Source: Opitutia bacterium
Lineage (GTDB): Bacteria > Verrucomicrobiota > Verrucomicrobiia > Opitutales > Opitutaceae
Reading direction: 5' to 3'
Length of the DNA stretch: 64,000 nt
NCBI GenBank assembly: GCA_016187925.1
Contig: JACPIS010000048.1
Location: forward strand, 1-64,000
Shown: piece after piece, positions 20,507-30,055 of the stretch
Layout of the letters: each line of letters starts with the position of its first letter
How positions within the stretch are numbered: position 1 is the first letter of the stretch
Notes under the pieces: generated by a model
The model's database searches: none
Seen by the model: only the letters and a program-made list of their open reading frames with translations
Told to the model about the DNA's origin: nothing
Made by a program: the position numbers and the translations under genes

Positions 20507-21799
20507 TCAACGCGCGAGCGCCTCGCGCACCAAGCGGTCGTCGCCGTCGTTCGGCGCGGGTTGCAGGCCCAACGCGGCGCAGAGCAGATTGTAGACGTGG
20601 ATGTTTTCCACGTCGGCGAACTCATGCCCGCGCCGGAACGTCGGGCCGTGCGCGATGAACAGCGCGCCCATGTTGGAGGTGGCCGGATCCCAGCCGTGCG
20701 AGCCGCGGACATAGGTGGGCGCGCGCTTCGGCCAGCCGGTCTTGCTCTCGATGTTCCAGCCGTCGTCGGCCATCAACACCACGGGCGGGATGCGGTCGCC
20801 GCGGCTGTAGTGCAGCCGCGCGGGCACTTCCTCGCGCAGGAAAACCCGCAGATGCGGGACATTCCTCGCGCGGATGGCCGCCACGAGTTCGGCGGGCGTC
20901 GGGCCGCCGGGCTTCGGGCGCACGCCGCCGTTGGGGCCGGTCGACTCGACCTGCACCGTGTTCACATCCATCAGGTCCTCGAGAAAGATGATCCGGTCCG
21001 GCCCGCACGGAGACATGCCGTGGTCCGAGACGATGACGAGGTCGGTCTTGTCCCGCAGGCCGCGCGCGGCGAGTCCGGCGAGCAGGCGCGCAATCGCGGC
21101 ATCCGCCTGCTGCACGGCCGTGGCGGTCTCGGGTGCGTCGGGGCCGTACGTGTGGCCGGCGTGGTCGACGAGATCGAAATACAAAGTGCAGAGCTGCGGC
21201 CGTTGCCCCGCCGGCAGATCGAGCCATGCGAGCAGGCCGTCGACGCGGTCGTTGCTCGGCATTTTCCCTTCGAACGGCCGGAAGAGGCTCGGGCGCGCCC
21301 CATGATTCTCGGTCTCGGAGCCGGGCCAGAAGAAGCACGCGCTGCGCACTCCTTGTTGCTCGGCGGTGATCCACACCGGTTCGCCACCCGCCCACCAGCG
21401 CGCCTGGCTGTTGCTGTCGGGCTTGCTCATGCCGAAAGTCTCGCCGTAAGCCGGATCGAAAAACCAATTCGAGACGATGCCGTGGTTTTGCGGGTAAAGG
21501 CCCGTGACGAGCGTGTAGTGGTTGGGAAAGGTCTTGGACGGGAAACTCGGCGTCATCCGCCGCGCATGCACGCCCCCGGCCGCGAGCTGCCGCAGGGTCG
21601 GTGCGTCGTATTTTTGCAGGTAGTCCCAGCGAAAACCGTCGATCGAGACGAGGATCAGCAGTTCGCTGCGGTGCGTGGCGGCGGTCGGCGGGGCGGAGCA
21701 CGACGTCAAGCCGAGCAGGACAGCCGCGAGCAACAGGAGGCGCAGGGCGGTTCGGGTCATCAGTGCCGCCCACACTAGGGTTTGCGCGCCGCCCGGCAA
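20507..21799 (-). CDS. alkaline phosphatase family / ectonucleotide pyrophosphatase-phosphodiesterase, lipoprotein
   Basis: LILVSIDGFRWDYLQKYDAPTLRQLAAGGVHARRMTPSFPSKTFPNHYTLVTGLYP. Confidence 0.92.
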   Translation of the reverse strand: MPGGAQTLVWAALMTRTALRLLLLAAVLLGLTSCSAPPTAATHRSELLILVSIDGFRWDYLQKYDAPTLRQLAAGGVHARRMTPSFPSKTFPNHYTLVTGLYPQNHGIVSNWFFDPAYGETFGMSKPDSNSQARWWAGGEPVWITAEQQGVRSACFFWPGSETENHGARPSLFRPFEGKMPSNDRVDGLLAWLDLPAGQRPQLCTLYFDLVDHAGHTYGPDAPETATAVQQADAAIARLLAGLAARGLRDKTDLVIVSDHGMSPCGPDRIIFLEDLMDVNTVQVESTGPNGGVRPKPGGPTPAELVAAIRARNVPHLRVFLREEVPARLHYSRGDRIPPVVLMADDGWNIESKTGWPKRAPTYVRGSHGWDPATSNMGALFIAHGPTFRRGHEFADVENIHVYNLLCAALGLQPAPNDGDDRLVREALAR

Positions 21800-21816
21800 C
21801 CTGCATTGTGCCGTCC

Positions 21817-22023
21817 ATGTCCGACGCCGACCGATTGCAGCGCCTCGAGGAGCGCTACGCCCATCTGCAACGCCACGTGGCCGAGCAGGACAAGGCCATG
21901 CTCGAACTCAACGAGGCGATGATCCGCCTCCACAAGGAGCTGGCCGCGCTGCGCGCGCAGGTGGTCGCGGCGCCGGATTCCGGCCCCGAGTCGCCGGAGG
22001 ACGAGCGCCCGCCGCACTACTGA
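21817..22023 (+). CDS. slyX: SlyX family protein
   Basis: RLQRLEERYAHLQRHVAEQDKAMLELNEAMIRLHKELAALR; ends PPHY. Confidence 0.8.
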   Translation: MSDADRLQRLEERYAHLQRHVAEQDKAMLELNEAMIRLHKELAALRAQVVAAPDSGPESPEDERPPHY

Positions 22024-22042
22024 GCGCGGCGGGCATCCCGCG

Positions 22043-22069
22043 GAAGTGTCATACAATAGATGACACTTC
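22043..22069. repeat. hairpin repeat GAAGTGTCAT-acaatag-ATGACACTTC
   Basis: Perfect 10-bp arms; second copy at 36085-36112. Confidence 0.85.
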
Positions 22070-22110
22070 TCGGGGGCCGACGGGCGGCGCCCGGTTGCGT
22101 GGCGTGGGTA

Positions 22111-22485
22111 TCAGCGATCGCCGCGGGCCGTGGGCCAGGCGTGCGCGAAGATTTCCGCCTCGGTCTCGGTGATCATGCCGTCGTGATCGGTGTCGCAGAA
22201 GGCCACGGCTTCGTTGAAGAGGTGGTTCGGGCCGGTGACCGTGCGGCGGTCGACATCGATGAGGATGAGGCTGACCTCGGTGTGCTTCTCGGTGCGCTGG
22301 CGACCTTCGGGCGTGTGCGAGAGCGTCTCGTAGAAGACGCGGCCGGCCTTGTCGCTGGCGAAGGCGACCTTCGCGCGCGGCGCGTCCGAGTAGACCGTCT
22401 CGTGGGTCGAGATGCAGCCGGTGCTCGCACTGAGCGCGAGCAGACCGAGGGTGGCAATCAGGGCGGATTTCAGGTGGTGGGTCAT
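22111..22485 (-). CDS. lipoprotein with C-terminal EF-hand-like motif
   Basis: Lipobox LSASTGC; CDTDHDGMITETEAEIF. Confidence 0.7.
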   Translation of the reverse strand: MTHHLKSALIATLGLLALSASTGCISTHETVYSDAPRAKVAFASDKAGRVFYETLSHTPEGRQRTEKHTEVSLILIDVDRRTVTGPNHLFNEAVAFCDTDHDGMITETEAEIFAHAWPTARGDR

Positions 22486-22558
22486 AGATGCGGCCAGGGC
22501 CGGCCGTGCCCCAAGGACACCGGTGCGGGCGGAAAGTCGCAGCCGAATTCCGGCGCGG

Positions 22559-23893
22559 TCAGAACAACGCCGTGACCTCGGTGTGGCGGCCGGGCTCGAG
22601 GGTGACTTCGCCGGAGAGCGCGGCGGACTCGTCGTTTTTGTAGAGCTTGATGCGGACCGGGCCGGCGGCGTCGTGCGTCGACCAGCCCCACTTGCCGATG
22701 GAGACGAACTGCATGGGCACGCCGCGATCCCAGCTGAGGCCGGGGCCATCGCCGCGGATGAAAAGCTTGTTGCCGATGCCGATGTAGGCGGTGGCGAGCA
22801 ACCGCGTGGCGCCGTCGGATGAAGCCGAGGCCTCGACGGCGGCGGGCGCTTCGGAGGGCGAGTCATCGGCCACGGAAACCGGGGTGGAGTCTGCTTGCGG
22901 CGGTCTGTGACCGCCGTCGACGGTCGGCGTGCTTTCTTCCCGGCGGTCATAGACCGCCGCTACAGAGGGCGACGATGCCGGTTCGGCCGCGGAATCGCCG
23001 GACATCGCCATCATCGTGTCCTCGGGTTTCGGCTTGCGCGGGGCGCGGGGCTTCTTGGGCTTCGGTGGTTCGCTGGCGACGGGTTCGGAGGAGACGGAGA
23101 TTTCGGGTGTCGCGGCGAGAGGTTCAGCGGGCTCGGCGGCGGGAGTTGGAGCAGGGGCAACAACCGGTTCGGCCGCGGGCTCGGGTTTCTTTTCCTCGGC
23201 GGCGACGGCCGGGGTATCGTGCTGCTTGGCGTGCGAGCGGGCCGGGGCGGAGTGGAGCGCCTTCTCGAGCTCGGCGATCTTGGTGTCGAGCGTGGCGAAG
23301 GCGGACTTGAGTTTGTCGTCGAGCTTGGCGGCGGCGTCCTGTGCGCCGGTGAGCTGCTTGCGCGTGGCGACCTCGAGGGCGGCCCAGTCGGTGGTGGCCT
23401 TGGCGATCTTGTCGGCGATGGCCTTCAGCTGGTCGGCGTTGGCGGCGCGCAGTTCCTCGAGCTCGCGCTCGAGCGCCTCGCGTTCCTCGTTTTCCTTCTC
23501 GGCGAGCGCCTCGTTGAACTCGGCGAGTTTCTCCTGCATGCGATAGGGCAGCGTCTCGGCGTCGCGGGCGGATTTGTGCACGGCCTCCTCGATGGCCTTG
23601 ATCTGGGCGGCGGCGCGGCTGAGGCCCTCGCTCGCGGCCTGCACGCGCTTGATCTGCAGCTCGAGCTCGTCGCGCAGCCGGTCGGCGGCTTCGCGCGAGT
23701 CGGCCACATAGGCGATAATGAACGGGGCGATTATCAGACCTGCCCCAATTATCACGAGCACAGCGACGATCACAATGATGGTCGTATCAAGCGGCTGGGC
23801 GCTGAATTTTGCCAGAGCAGTGGCGGCGAGAAGAAGCACGGCATCCGCGATGAAGAAGGGCAGTTTTTGTAGGCGGGGTTCGGAGGAATTCAT
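22559..23893 (-). CDS. membrane-anchored coiled-coil protein, hypothetical
   Basis: Two N-terminal TM segments, long coiled coil, Ala/Pro/Lys-rich linker, C-terminal beta domain. Confidence 0.75.
   Translation of the reverse strand: MNSSEPRLQKLPFFIADAVLLLAATALAKFSAQPLDTTIIVIVAVLVIIGAGLIIAPFIIAYVADSREAADRLRDELELQIKRVQAASEGLSRAAAQIKAIEEAVHKSARDAETLPYRMQEKLAEFNEALAEKENEEREALERELEELRAANADQLKAIADKIAKATTDWAALEVATRKQLTGAQDAAAKLDDKLKSAFATLDTKIAELEKALHSAPARSHAKQHDTPAVAAEEKKPEPAAEPVVAPAPTPAAEPAEPLAATPEISVSSEPVASEPPKPKKPRAPRKPKPEDTMMAMSGDSAAEPASSPSVAAVYDRREESTPTVDGGHRPPQADSTPVSVADDSPSEAPAAVEASASSDGATRLLATAYIGIGNKLFIRGDGPGLSWDRGVPMQFVSIGKWGWSTHDAAGPVRIKLYKNDESAALSGEVTLEPGRHTEVTALF
22897..22975. repeat. 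GCGGTCTATGACCGCCG-type palindromic repeat inserted in frame
   Basis: TGTAGCGGCGGTCTATGACCGCCG...GACGGCGGTCACAGACCGCCGC (minus strand); encodes VAAVYDRREESTPTVDGGHRPPQ. Confidence 0.75.
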
Positions 23894-24001
23894 GGGGTGG
23901 TTCCGCGCGCGCTTGGTTTTCGTCGGGGGCCGGGGTTTTCTCAAGGCAAAAGCGGCCCGCGGCCCGACGGGAAACGGCTTGTGCCGCCCGGAGTCGCGGA
24001 C

Positions 24002-24289
24002 ATGCTCCGGCTCGTGCCGGACAGCAACCCCCACTTCGTGCGCATCGACCGGGACGGACGCAGGACGGGCGCGCAGCATTACGTGGTGCACACGCACGAC
24101 CCGAAGTTCACGCTTGAGCTGACCGCCGACACCGACGCGCCCGACCGGGTCGGCCGGGGCGTGATCAAGCGCATCTGCGTGCCCAATTCGTGGGCCGGCG
24201 ACTACACGAAATACTCCCAGCTGCTCGCCGCCGCGCAGGAGTTCTTCGTCCAATCCGGCGAAACCGGCCCCGCGCCGCGCGGGGCATAA
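24002..24289 (+). CDS. hypothetical protein
   Basis: ORF track; start at MLRLVPDSNPHFV. Confidence 0.55.
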   Translation: MLRLVPDSNPHFVRIDRDGRRTGAQHYVVHTHDPKFTLELTADTDAPDRVGRGVIKRICVPNSWAGDYTKYSQLLAAAQEFFVQSGETGPAPRGA

Positions 24290-24340
24290 GCATCCCGGCT
24301 CCGCGCCTGCTCCTTCGCGGCGCGGCGGCACGCCCCGGGC

Positions 24341-24715
24341 TCAGTGCGTGAGCGCCCGCCACGTCATGCCGACGAGGGAGATGAGCATGCCGATCCGGAT
24401 CGAGCCCTCGAAGGTGAGGATGACGAGCGTCCACTTCAGGCTGGTGGTCGAGCGCAGCAGGTAGCCGAGAAAGGTCACGACGAGGAGCACCGCGCCCTGC
24501 GCCCGGCCCACCGGATGAAACAGCAGGGTGAACATCCAGAGGCCGTAGGTGATGAGCCCGCCGGACCACGTGACCGCCATCCAGTTCGGCATGGGCAGCT
24601 CGCGCGGGTCCGCGCTCACCTTGATCTGCCGGATGCCGAGGTAGCGTTCGCCCACGTAGAGCTGCCAGAGCTCGAAGGCGAAGAACAGCGGCGTGAGCAG
24701 GACGAAGGGATTCAT
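24341..24715 (-). CDS. hypothetical membrane protein
   Basis: Hydrophobic segments; start MNPFVLLTPLFFAFELWQ. Confidence 0.7.
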   Translation of the reverse strand: MNPFVLLTPLFFAFELWQLYVGERYLGIRQIKVSADPRELPMPNWMAVTWSGGLITYGLWMFTLLFHPVGRAQGAVLLVVTFLGYLLRSTTSLKWTLVILTFEGSIRIGMLISLVGMTWRALTH

Positions 24716-24875
24716 CGTACCGGCGCAGCTTCGCGCAACCCGGGTGCCGCGCCAAGCGATTTGCGCGCCGCGGAAAACCGGGATGGCTTTCGTCCCGCGA
24801 GCATGCATAGTGCTGTGACCGCGGCCGCGTAGCGGCGGCCCCGGCTTTCTTGATCCACGCAACCAAGGAAACGCG

Positions 24876-25343
24876 ATGAATACCGCGCTATTGATTCTCG
24901 GTCATGTGCTGACCGCGTTGATTGCCGGCGTGCTGGGTGGCGCCGCGATGGAAGGGGTGCTGCTGGCGGTCGGAGGCGCCAGCGGCCGCCGGGTCGACAT
25001 GATCCTGGCGCTCGGCAGCCTCATCACCCGCACCCGGGAAAACGCCTACCGGGTCGGCCTGGTGATCCACGCGATCTCGGCCGTCGGTTTCGCGCTGGTC
25101 TACACGATGGCGCTGGTCGCGCTCGGCTACACCCGGCTGCCGAACTCCATGATGCTCGGCCTCGGCTTCGGCGTGCTGCACGGACTGGTGGTGAGCCTGA
25201 TGATCGTCTGGATCGTGGCGGACCAGCACCCGCTCGAGGAATTCAAAGAGGCCGACCTCGCCATCGGGCTGAGCCACCTGGCGGGGCATGCGGCTTACGG
25301 CCTCGTGGTCGGGCTCGTCGTCGGGTTGTCGCCGGGAGTCTGA
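24876..25343 (+). CDS. hypothetical membrane protein
   Basis: Four hydrophobic segments. Confidence 0.75.
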   Translation: MNTALLILGHVLTALIAGVLGGAAMEGVLLAVGGASGRRVDMILALGSLITRTRENAYRVGLVIHAISAVGFALVYTMALVALGYTRLPNSMMLGLGFGVLHGLVVSLMIVWIVADQHPLEEFKEADLAIGLSHLAGHAAYGLVVGLVVGLSPGV

Positions 25344-25353
25344 CGCGGCGGGA

Positions 25354-25860
25354 TCAAAAGCGCACCGTTTTTTCGCCCTGATCCGGAAGGAAGACGAGCG
25401 TGACCTGGCGATCGCCGTCGCGCACGCGTACGGTGTTCAACTGGTCGTGGAACAGGTCGCAGAGCAGCTGCTGCTGGAGCCGCGCGCCCTCGCTGCCGCC
25501 GGGCAGCGGGGCCTCGAAGTAGAGCCAGAGCACGTCTTGCGCGTCCTTCACTTCCCGGCCGACCCACGTGAGCGGAACCTTGGCGCCGTCTGCCGGCCGC
25601 ACGATGAACCGCTCGGCGAGGTACACCTGGATCAGGGCGTCCAGTTCGGCCGCAGGCGTTTTTTCGAGGGAGACTTTTTTGCCGGCCCGTTGCGAGAGTG
25701 CGGATTCGAAGTCGTTGGCGAAGACGCGCAACGCCACCTCGAGCCGGAGTGTGGCCCGGTTGTAGTCGGCCTCGGCGAACGAGGTATGGATCGGGTGGGC
25801 GAAGACGGACGGCAGGAGAATCGAGACGAAAAACAGTACGGCCGACAGGATTTTGACCAT
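25354..25860 (-). CDS. DUF6702-like secreted protein
   Basis: Signal peptide then HPIHTSFAEADYNRATLRLEVALRVFANDFE. Confidence 0.7.
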   Translation of the reverse strand: MVKILSAVLFFVSILLPSVFAHPIHTSFAEADYNRATLRLEVALRVFANDFESALSQRAGKKVSLEKTPAAELDALIQVYLAERFIVRPADGAKVPLTWVGREVKDAQDVLWLYFEAPLPGGSEGARLQQQLLCDLFHDQLNTVRVRDGDRQVTLVFLPDQGEKTVRF

Positions 25861-25897
25861 GCTTCTCACGGCAACGGGTGGCGGGTTGTCGGTCCGC

Positions 25898-28222
25898 TCA
25901 AGGCTTCTTTTCCTCGGCCTTGGGCTTCAGCTCGCGCATCGGGTTCTTCTCGGCATCGTCCTTGAAGAGCTGGAAACGCGTCTTCACGGGACGGCGCGGC
26001 CAGTAGTTGTTCTCCACGTCAGTGTCGACGAGCTCCTGGCGCGGATCGAAGACGATGCCCTTGATCTCCTTCGGCGTCAGGATGAGCTTGGAGCACTTCT
26101 CGGTGTTGTAGCGCCAGATTTCGGCGGGGATGCGCAGCTCCTCGCTGGTGCCGTCGGTGTAATCGATGCGCAGCACGAGCGGCATGACGATGCCGCCGAG
26201 GTTGGAGAAATCCACGAGGTAGAAGTTGCGCGCGGTCTTGAGCAGGGAGGGGTCGATCTTCGCGTCCTTGAGCTCGGCGAGGAGCCGCTCGTAGACTGTC
26301 TTCTCGCTGGGGAGAACGGTCGTTTCGTCGTAGTCGGTGTAGAAGTCCTTCAGTTCGGGAAAGCAGTCGACGCGCTTGGGCAGCGGGGCGTTGCGCTCAG
26401 CCATGAGGGTTTTCGGCAGAGCGTCCTTTTCGGCCTTGGCCTTGGGTTTCTCGACGGCGGGGTCACGCGAGTCGAGCTGCAGCCAGCGCACCTGGTCGAT
26501 AGCGATGTCGACGTGTCCGGTGCCGTAGAACCAGCCGCGCCAGAACCAATCGAGATCGACGCCGCTGTCGTCCTCCATGGTGCGGAAGAAATCCGCCGGC
26601 GTGGGGCGCTTGAACATCCAGCGCTGCGCGTAGGTCTTGAAGGCGTGGTCGAAAAGCTCGCGCCCCATGACGACTTCGCGGAGCAGGTGGAGCGCGACGG
26701 TAGGCTGGGCGTAGGAATTGTAGCCGAGTTCGTAGATCGATTCGGAGTTGCTCATGATCGGCACGCGGTCGGTGCGGCGCATGTATTCCGGGAGGGCACG
26801 GGCGTCGCGGCCCTGCGGGTAGTCCTTTTCCCATTCCTCCTGGGCGAGCGACTGCACGAAGGAGTTGAGGCCTTCGTCCATCCACGTCCACTGGCGCTCG
26901 TCGGAGTTGACGACCATCGGGAAGTAGTTGTGGCCGACCTCGTGGATGACGACGCCGATGAGCGCGTATTTGGTGCGCTTTGGATAGGTGCCGTCGTCCT
27001 CGGGGCGCGGGCGGTTGAAGCAGATCATCGGATACTCCATGCCACCGCCGACGGGGCCGTTGACCGACTGGGCCACCGGGTAGGGATACGCGAAGGTGAA
27101 TCGCGAGTAGACGTCGAGCGTCTGGCAGATGGCGTGGGTGGAGTATTTGTCCCAGAGCGGCATGCCTTCCTTCGGATAGAAGGACATGGCCATGACGGGG
27201 CGACCTTTGTAACTGTGGCCGGCGGCGCCCATGGCGTCCCAGATGAACCTGCGCGAGGTGGCAAAGGCGAAATCGCGGACACTTTCGGCGTGGAAAATCC
27301 AGGTCCTCTTGCCCGCGGGTTTGTGGGTCTCGCTGGCCTTGGCCTCGTCCGGCGTGACGATGAACACGGGAGACTTCGCGGTTTCGGCCTGCTTGAGCCG
27401 GGTGCGCTGCGCGGCGGTGAGCACGGCGTCGGCGTTCTGCAGCTCGCCCGTGGCGGAGACGATGTGGTCGTCGGGCACGGTGATGCGGACATCGTAGTCG
27501 CCGAACTCGAGGGTGAATTCGCCGGTGCCGAGATACTGCTTGTGCTGCCAGCCGGTGTAGTCGGTGTAGGCGGCCATGCGCGGGAACCACTGCGCGACGA
27601 CGTAGAGGGCGTTGCCGTCCTTCTCAAACACTTCGTAGCCCGTGCGCGCGGGCGAACCCTTCCAGGGGTTGAGCTGGTAGCTCCACGTGACCGTGAACTT
27701 GAACGTCTGGCCGGGAGCGAGTGGTACCGGCAGGTCGACGCGCATCATGGTCTTCACGATGGTGTGCGCGAGCGGGGCACCCGCGGCGTCGGTGACGGAG
27801 GAAATCTGCAGATCGCTGCCGTAGGTCTCCTCGGTGAGGAGCGACTCAAGTTTCTTGTAGGGGAACTTGGCGATGTCGACCGGCCGGTCGGCGGTGCGGG
27901 AGTCAGCGTTGTGCGAGAAGAAGTTCGGGTCGAGTTGCAGCCAGAGATACGTGAGCGTGTCCGGAGAGCGGTTCTGATAGGTGATGGTGCCCCGGCCGGC
28001 GATGGAGTGCGTGTGCTCGTCGAGTTCGACGTCGAGGGAGTAGTCGGCGCGTTGCTGCCAATAGGCCGGGCCCGGCGCACCGGCGGCGTTGCGCCGGGCG
28101 GTGGGCGTGGGTAGCAGCTGCTCCAGCTGCTGGAATTGGGCGATGGGCGCGCCGCTCTCGGTGGCGAAGGCGGACACGGTGAACAACGAGACGAACAGAA
28201 GAACGCGGACAGGCTTCAGCAT
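25898..28222 (-). CDS. M1 family metallopeptidase
   Basis: GGMEYPMICF and VVIHEVGHNYFPMVVNSDERQWTWMDEGLNSF. Confidence 0.93.
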   Translation of the reverse strand: MLKPVRVLLFVSLFTVSAFATESGAPIAQFQQLEQLLPTPTARRNAAGAPGPAYWQQRADYSLDVELDEHTHSIAGRGTITYQNRSPDTLTYLWLQLDPNFFSHNADSRTADRPVDIAKFPYKKLESLLTEETYGSDLQISSVTDAAGAPLAHTIVKTMMRVDLPVPLAPGQTFKFTVTWSYQLNPWKGSPARTGYEVFEKDGNALYVVAQWFPRMAAYTDYTGWQHKQYLGTGEFTLEFGDYDVRITVPDDHIVSATGELQNADAVLTAAQRTRLKQAETAKSPVFIVTPDEAKASETHKPAGKRTWIFHAESVRDFAFATSRRFIWDAMGAAGHSYKGRPVMAMSFYPKEGMPLWDKYSTHAICQTLDVYSRFTFAYPYPVAQSVNGPVGGGMEYPMICFNRPRPEDDGTYPKRTKYALIGVVIHEVGHNYFPMVVNSDERQWTWMDEGLNSFVQSLAQEEWEKDYPQGRDARALPEYMRRTDRVPIMSNSESIYELGYNSYAQPTVALHLLREVVMGRELFDHAFKTYAQRWMFKRPTPADFFRTMEDDSGVDLDWFWRGWFYGTGHVDIAIDQVRWLQLDSRDPAVEKPKAKAEKDALPKTLMAERNAPLPKRVDCFPELKDFYTDYDETTVLPSEKTVYERLLAELKDAKIDPSLLKTARNFYLVDFSNLGGIVMPLVLRIDYTDGTSEELRIPAEIWRYNTEKCSKLILTPKEIKGIVFDPRQELVDTDVENNYWPRRPVKTRFQLFKDDAEKNPMRELKPKAEEKKP

Positions 28223-28316
28223 GGCGTGCGGGGGGGTGGGGAGACCCGCAGGAAATCCACGCTTCGCCGGAACGCCAGAGCATAGTGGGCTCCGGACAAT
28301 CCGTCTGCATCCGTAT

Positions 28317-28528
28317 CATACCAATCGTCCGTAGCATTCGGGTTTTGGCGCGGCAGCGTCGGCAGGGACGGACCGCGAAGGCTTACGCACTTCGCGCCGC
28401 CGGGCCGTCCGTTCTGCTGGCCAGCAGAATCCTTACGGCGCGCCCAGTGGCGACAAGCGCTTGAGCCTCGGCGGTCGCGCCCTGCCTCGTCGAACCTGGC
28501 CCGATAGTCTATTCCCTCCAGGGTGGGA
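28317..28528. repeat. second copy of MITE-like palindromic element; right end degenerate
   Basis: TACCAATCGTCCGTAGCATT...GGCCGTCCGTTCTGCTGGCCAGCAGAATCC...GATAGTCTATTCCCT, compare 4697-4890. Confidence 0.75.
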
Positions 28529-29947
28529 TCAGTTTTTCTCTCCGGCGGTGAACTCGGTCCACGACTGGCTGGGCCGGCTCTTGAGCAGGCCGTCCATCCA
28601 GTCGAACTGCGGGTGCGCCTGCAGGAATTTCTTCGCGTCGAACTCGCGGCCGTCGGCCGAGCCCCAGCGGGCGGCGAAGCTCATGCGCTTGGCCAGCGCC
28701 GTGTCGACGACCTTGGCGTCCGTGGTGCCGGCGGGATTGAACGGGATCTTGTGCGGATTGCCAAACTGCGGGTCGAGGTCGCCGCGGGCGTTGAGCGCGC
28801 GGCCGTTGGGTTTGCCGTCCTCGTTGTAGCAGGTGTCGTAGCAGTCCGCCTCGAAGTCCTTGGCCTTGGCGAGGTCGATCTGTCCGACGTTCTCCTTCAT
28901 CAGCTGCTTCCAGCGCACGCGGCGCGAGACGGGCGAGAGGCGGATGTCGGTGTCGTGCATGTCGGTCTCGAGGCGGAGGATCTTCAGGTTCTCGGCGATG
29001 TTGGAGCCGAGGTAATAGCCGTCCTTCGTGCGCTCGAAGCCGATGTATTTCAGGCCGAGCTCGAGGCGGGCGATCTCACGGGTGTGGATGTCGCCGATGA
29101 GCCAGGCGTTGGCGTAGCCGCCGTTGTTGCCCTTTTTCATGATCTCGCACCACTGGTCGAGGCCGCCGGCGTCCTGCGTGGCGCGGCGCATGCGGATGAA
29201 CTCCGGCACGCCCTTCTCGGTGAAACCGTGGAAACCGCCGATGGTCGTCTCGGAGCCGACGAGCCCGGCGTCGGTGAGGAAGAAATCCGTGCCGCTGTGG
29301 ATCCAGCCCGGCTGCGTCTGCATGAGGATGCGGTGGCCGTGCGCTGGCGCGAGATCGAGCACGACGTTGTAGAGCGCCATCGTGAAATCCGACATGGTGT
29401 TGTGCGCGAGCACCACGCCGCCGTCCTTCGTCATGCCGCCCGTGGCGATGAACGACGAGCACATCTCCTTCGGGTTCGTCACGACGGTGGCGGAGCCGTC
29501 GAGTTTCTTGGCGGCCTCGGGCCACCAGTAGCCGGTGGTCTCGATGGAGGCGTTGTAGGCGACGATGTCATCGTAGGTCGTGGCGACGCCGGCGGCGTTC
29601 ATGCCCTCGGCGATGCCGGTCATCTCCTCGCGGTTCTCGTCGTCGATGCCGGCCTGGATGAAGCCGTTGGTGCTGTCTTTGAGCCACGTCCAGTCGAAGC
29701 TGCTCTCGTGTTCCCACTGCGCGGCGGTCACGCGGATCGCTTCGGCAATTTCCTTGGCCAGGAGATAACCGTGTTGGAATCCACGCTCGCGCGGGCCGCC
29801 CTCGATGTGCAGATAGGTCCAGCCGGCCTTCTCGTGCCGGTGGGCTTTGGCCAGCCAGGTTTTTTGTTCCGGGGTCAACTCGGCGCCGGAGAGCGCCAAC
29901 ACAGCGGCGAAAACCGCCAATCCAATCAGGGGCAGGAGTCTCTTCAT
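28529..29947 (-). CDS. C45-like/phospholipase B-like autoproteolytic hydrolase
   Basis: MCSSFIATGGMTKDGGVVLAHNTMSDFTM catalytic Cys region. Confidence 0.75.
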   Translation of the reverse strand: MKRLLPLIGLAVFAAVLALSGAELTPEQKTWLAKAHRHEKAGWTYLHIEGGPRERGFQHGYLLAKEIAEAIRVTAAQWEHESSFDWTWLKDSTNGFIQAGIDDENREEMTGIAEGMNAAGVATTYDDIVAYNASIETTGYWWPEAAKKLDGSATVVTNPKEMCSSFIATGGMTKDGGVVLAHNTMSDFTMALYNVVLDLAPAHGHRILMQTQPGWIHSGTDFFLTDAGLVGSETTIGGFHGFTEKGVPEFIRMRRATQDAGGLDQWCEIMKKGNNGGYANAWLIGDIHTREIARLELGLKYIGFERTKDGYYLGSNIAENLKILRLETDMHDTDIRLSPVSRRVRWKQLMKENVGQIDLAKAKDFEADCYDTCYNEDGKPNGRALNARGDLDPQFGNPHKIPFNPAGTTDAKVVDTALAKRMSFAARWGSADGREFDAKKFLQAHPQFDWMDGLLKSRPSQSWTEFTAGEKN

Positions 29948-30055
29948 GGCCCGGCACGCTAGCCAGCCGGCCCGGTCTGGCGAATGGAAAACGGCCGGCC
30001 CGCCCTGCCGCGCGACGAAGGACGCAAACTCCCCGGCTGCCGGGCCTCGCGTCGC

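Noticed and set aside
25853-28114. 753-aa plus-strand ORF
   Set aside because: Antisense to the M1 peptidase gene, which has clear catalytic motifs
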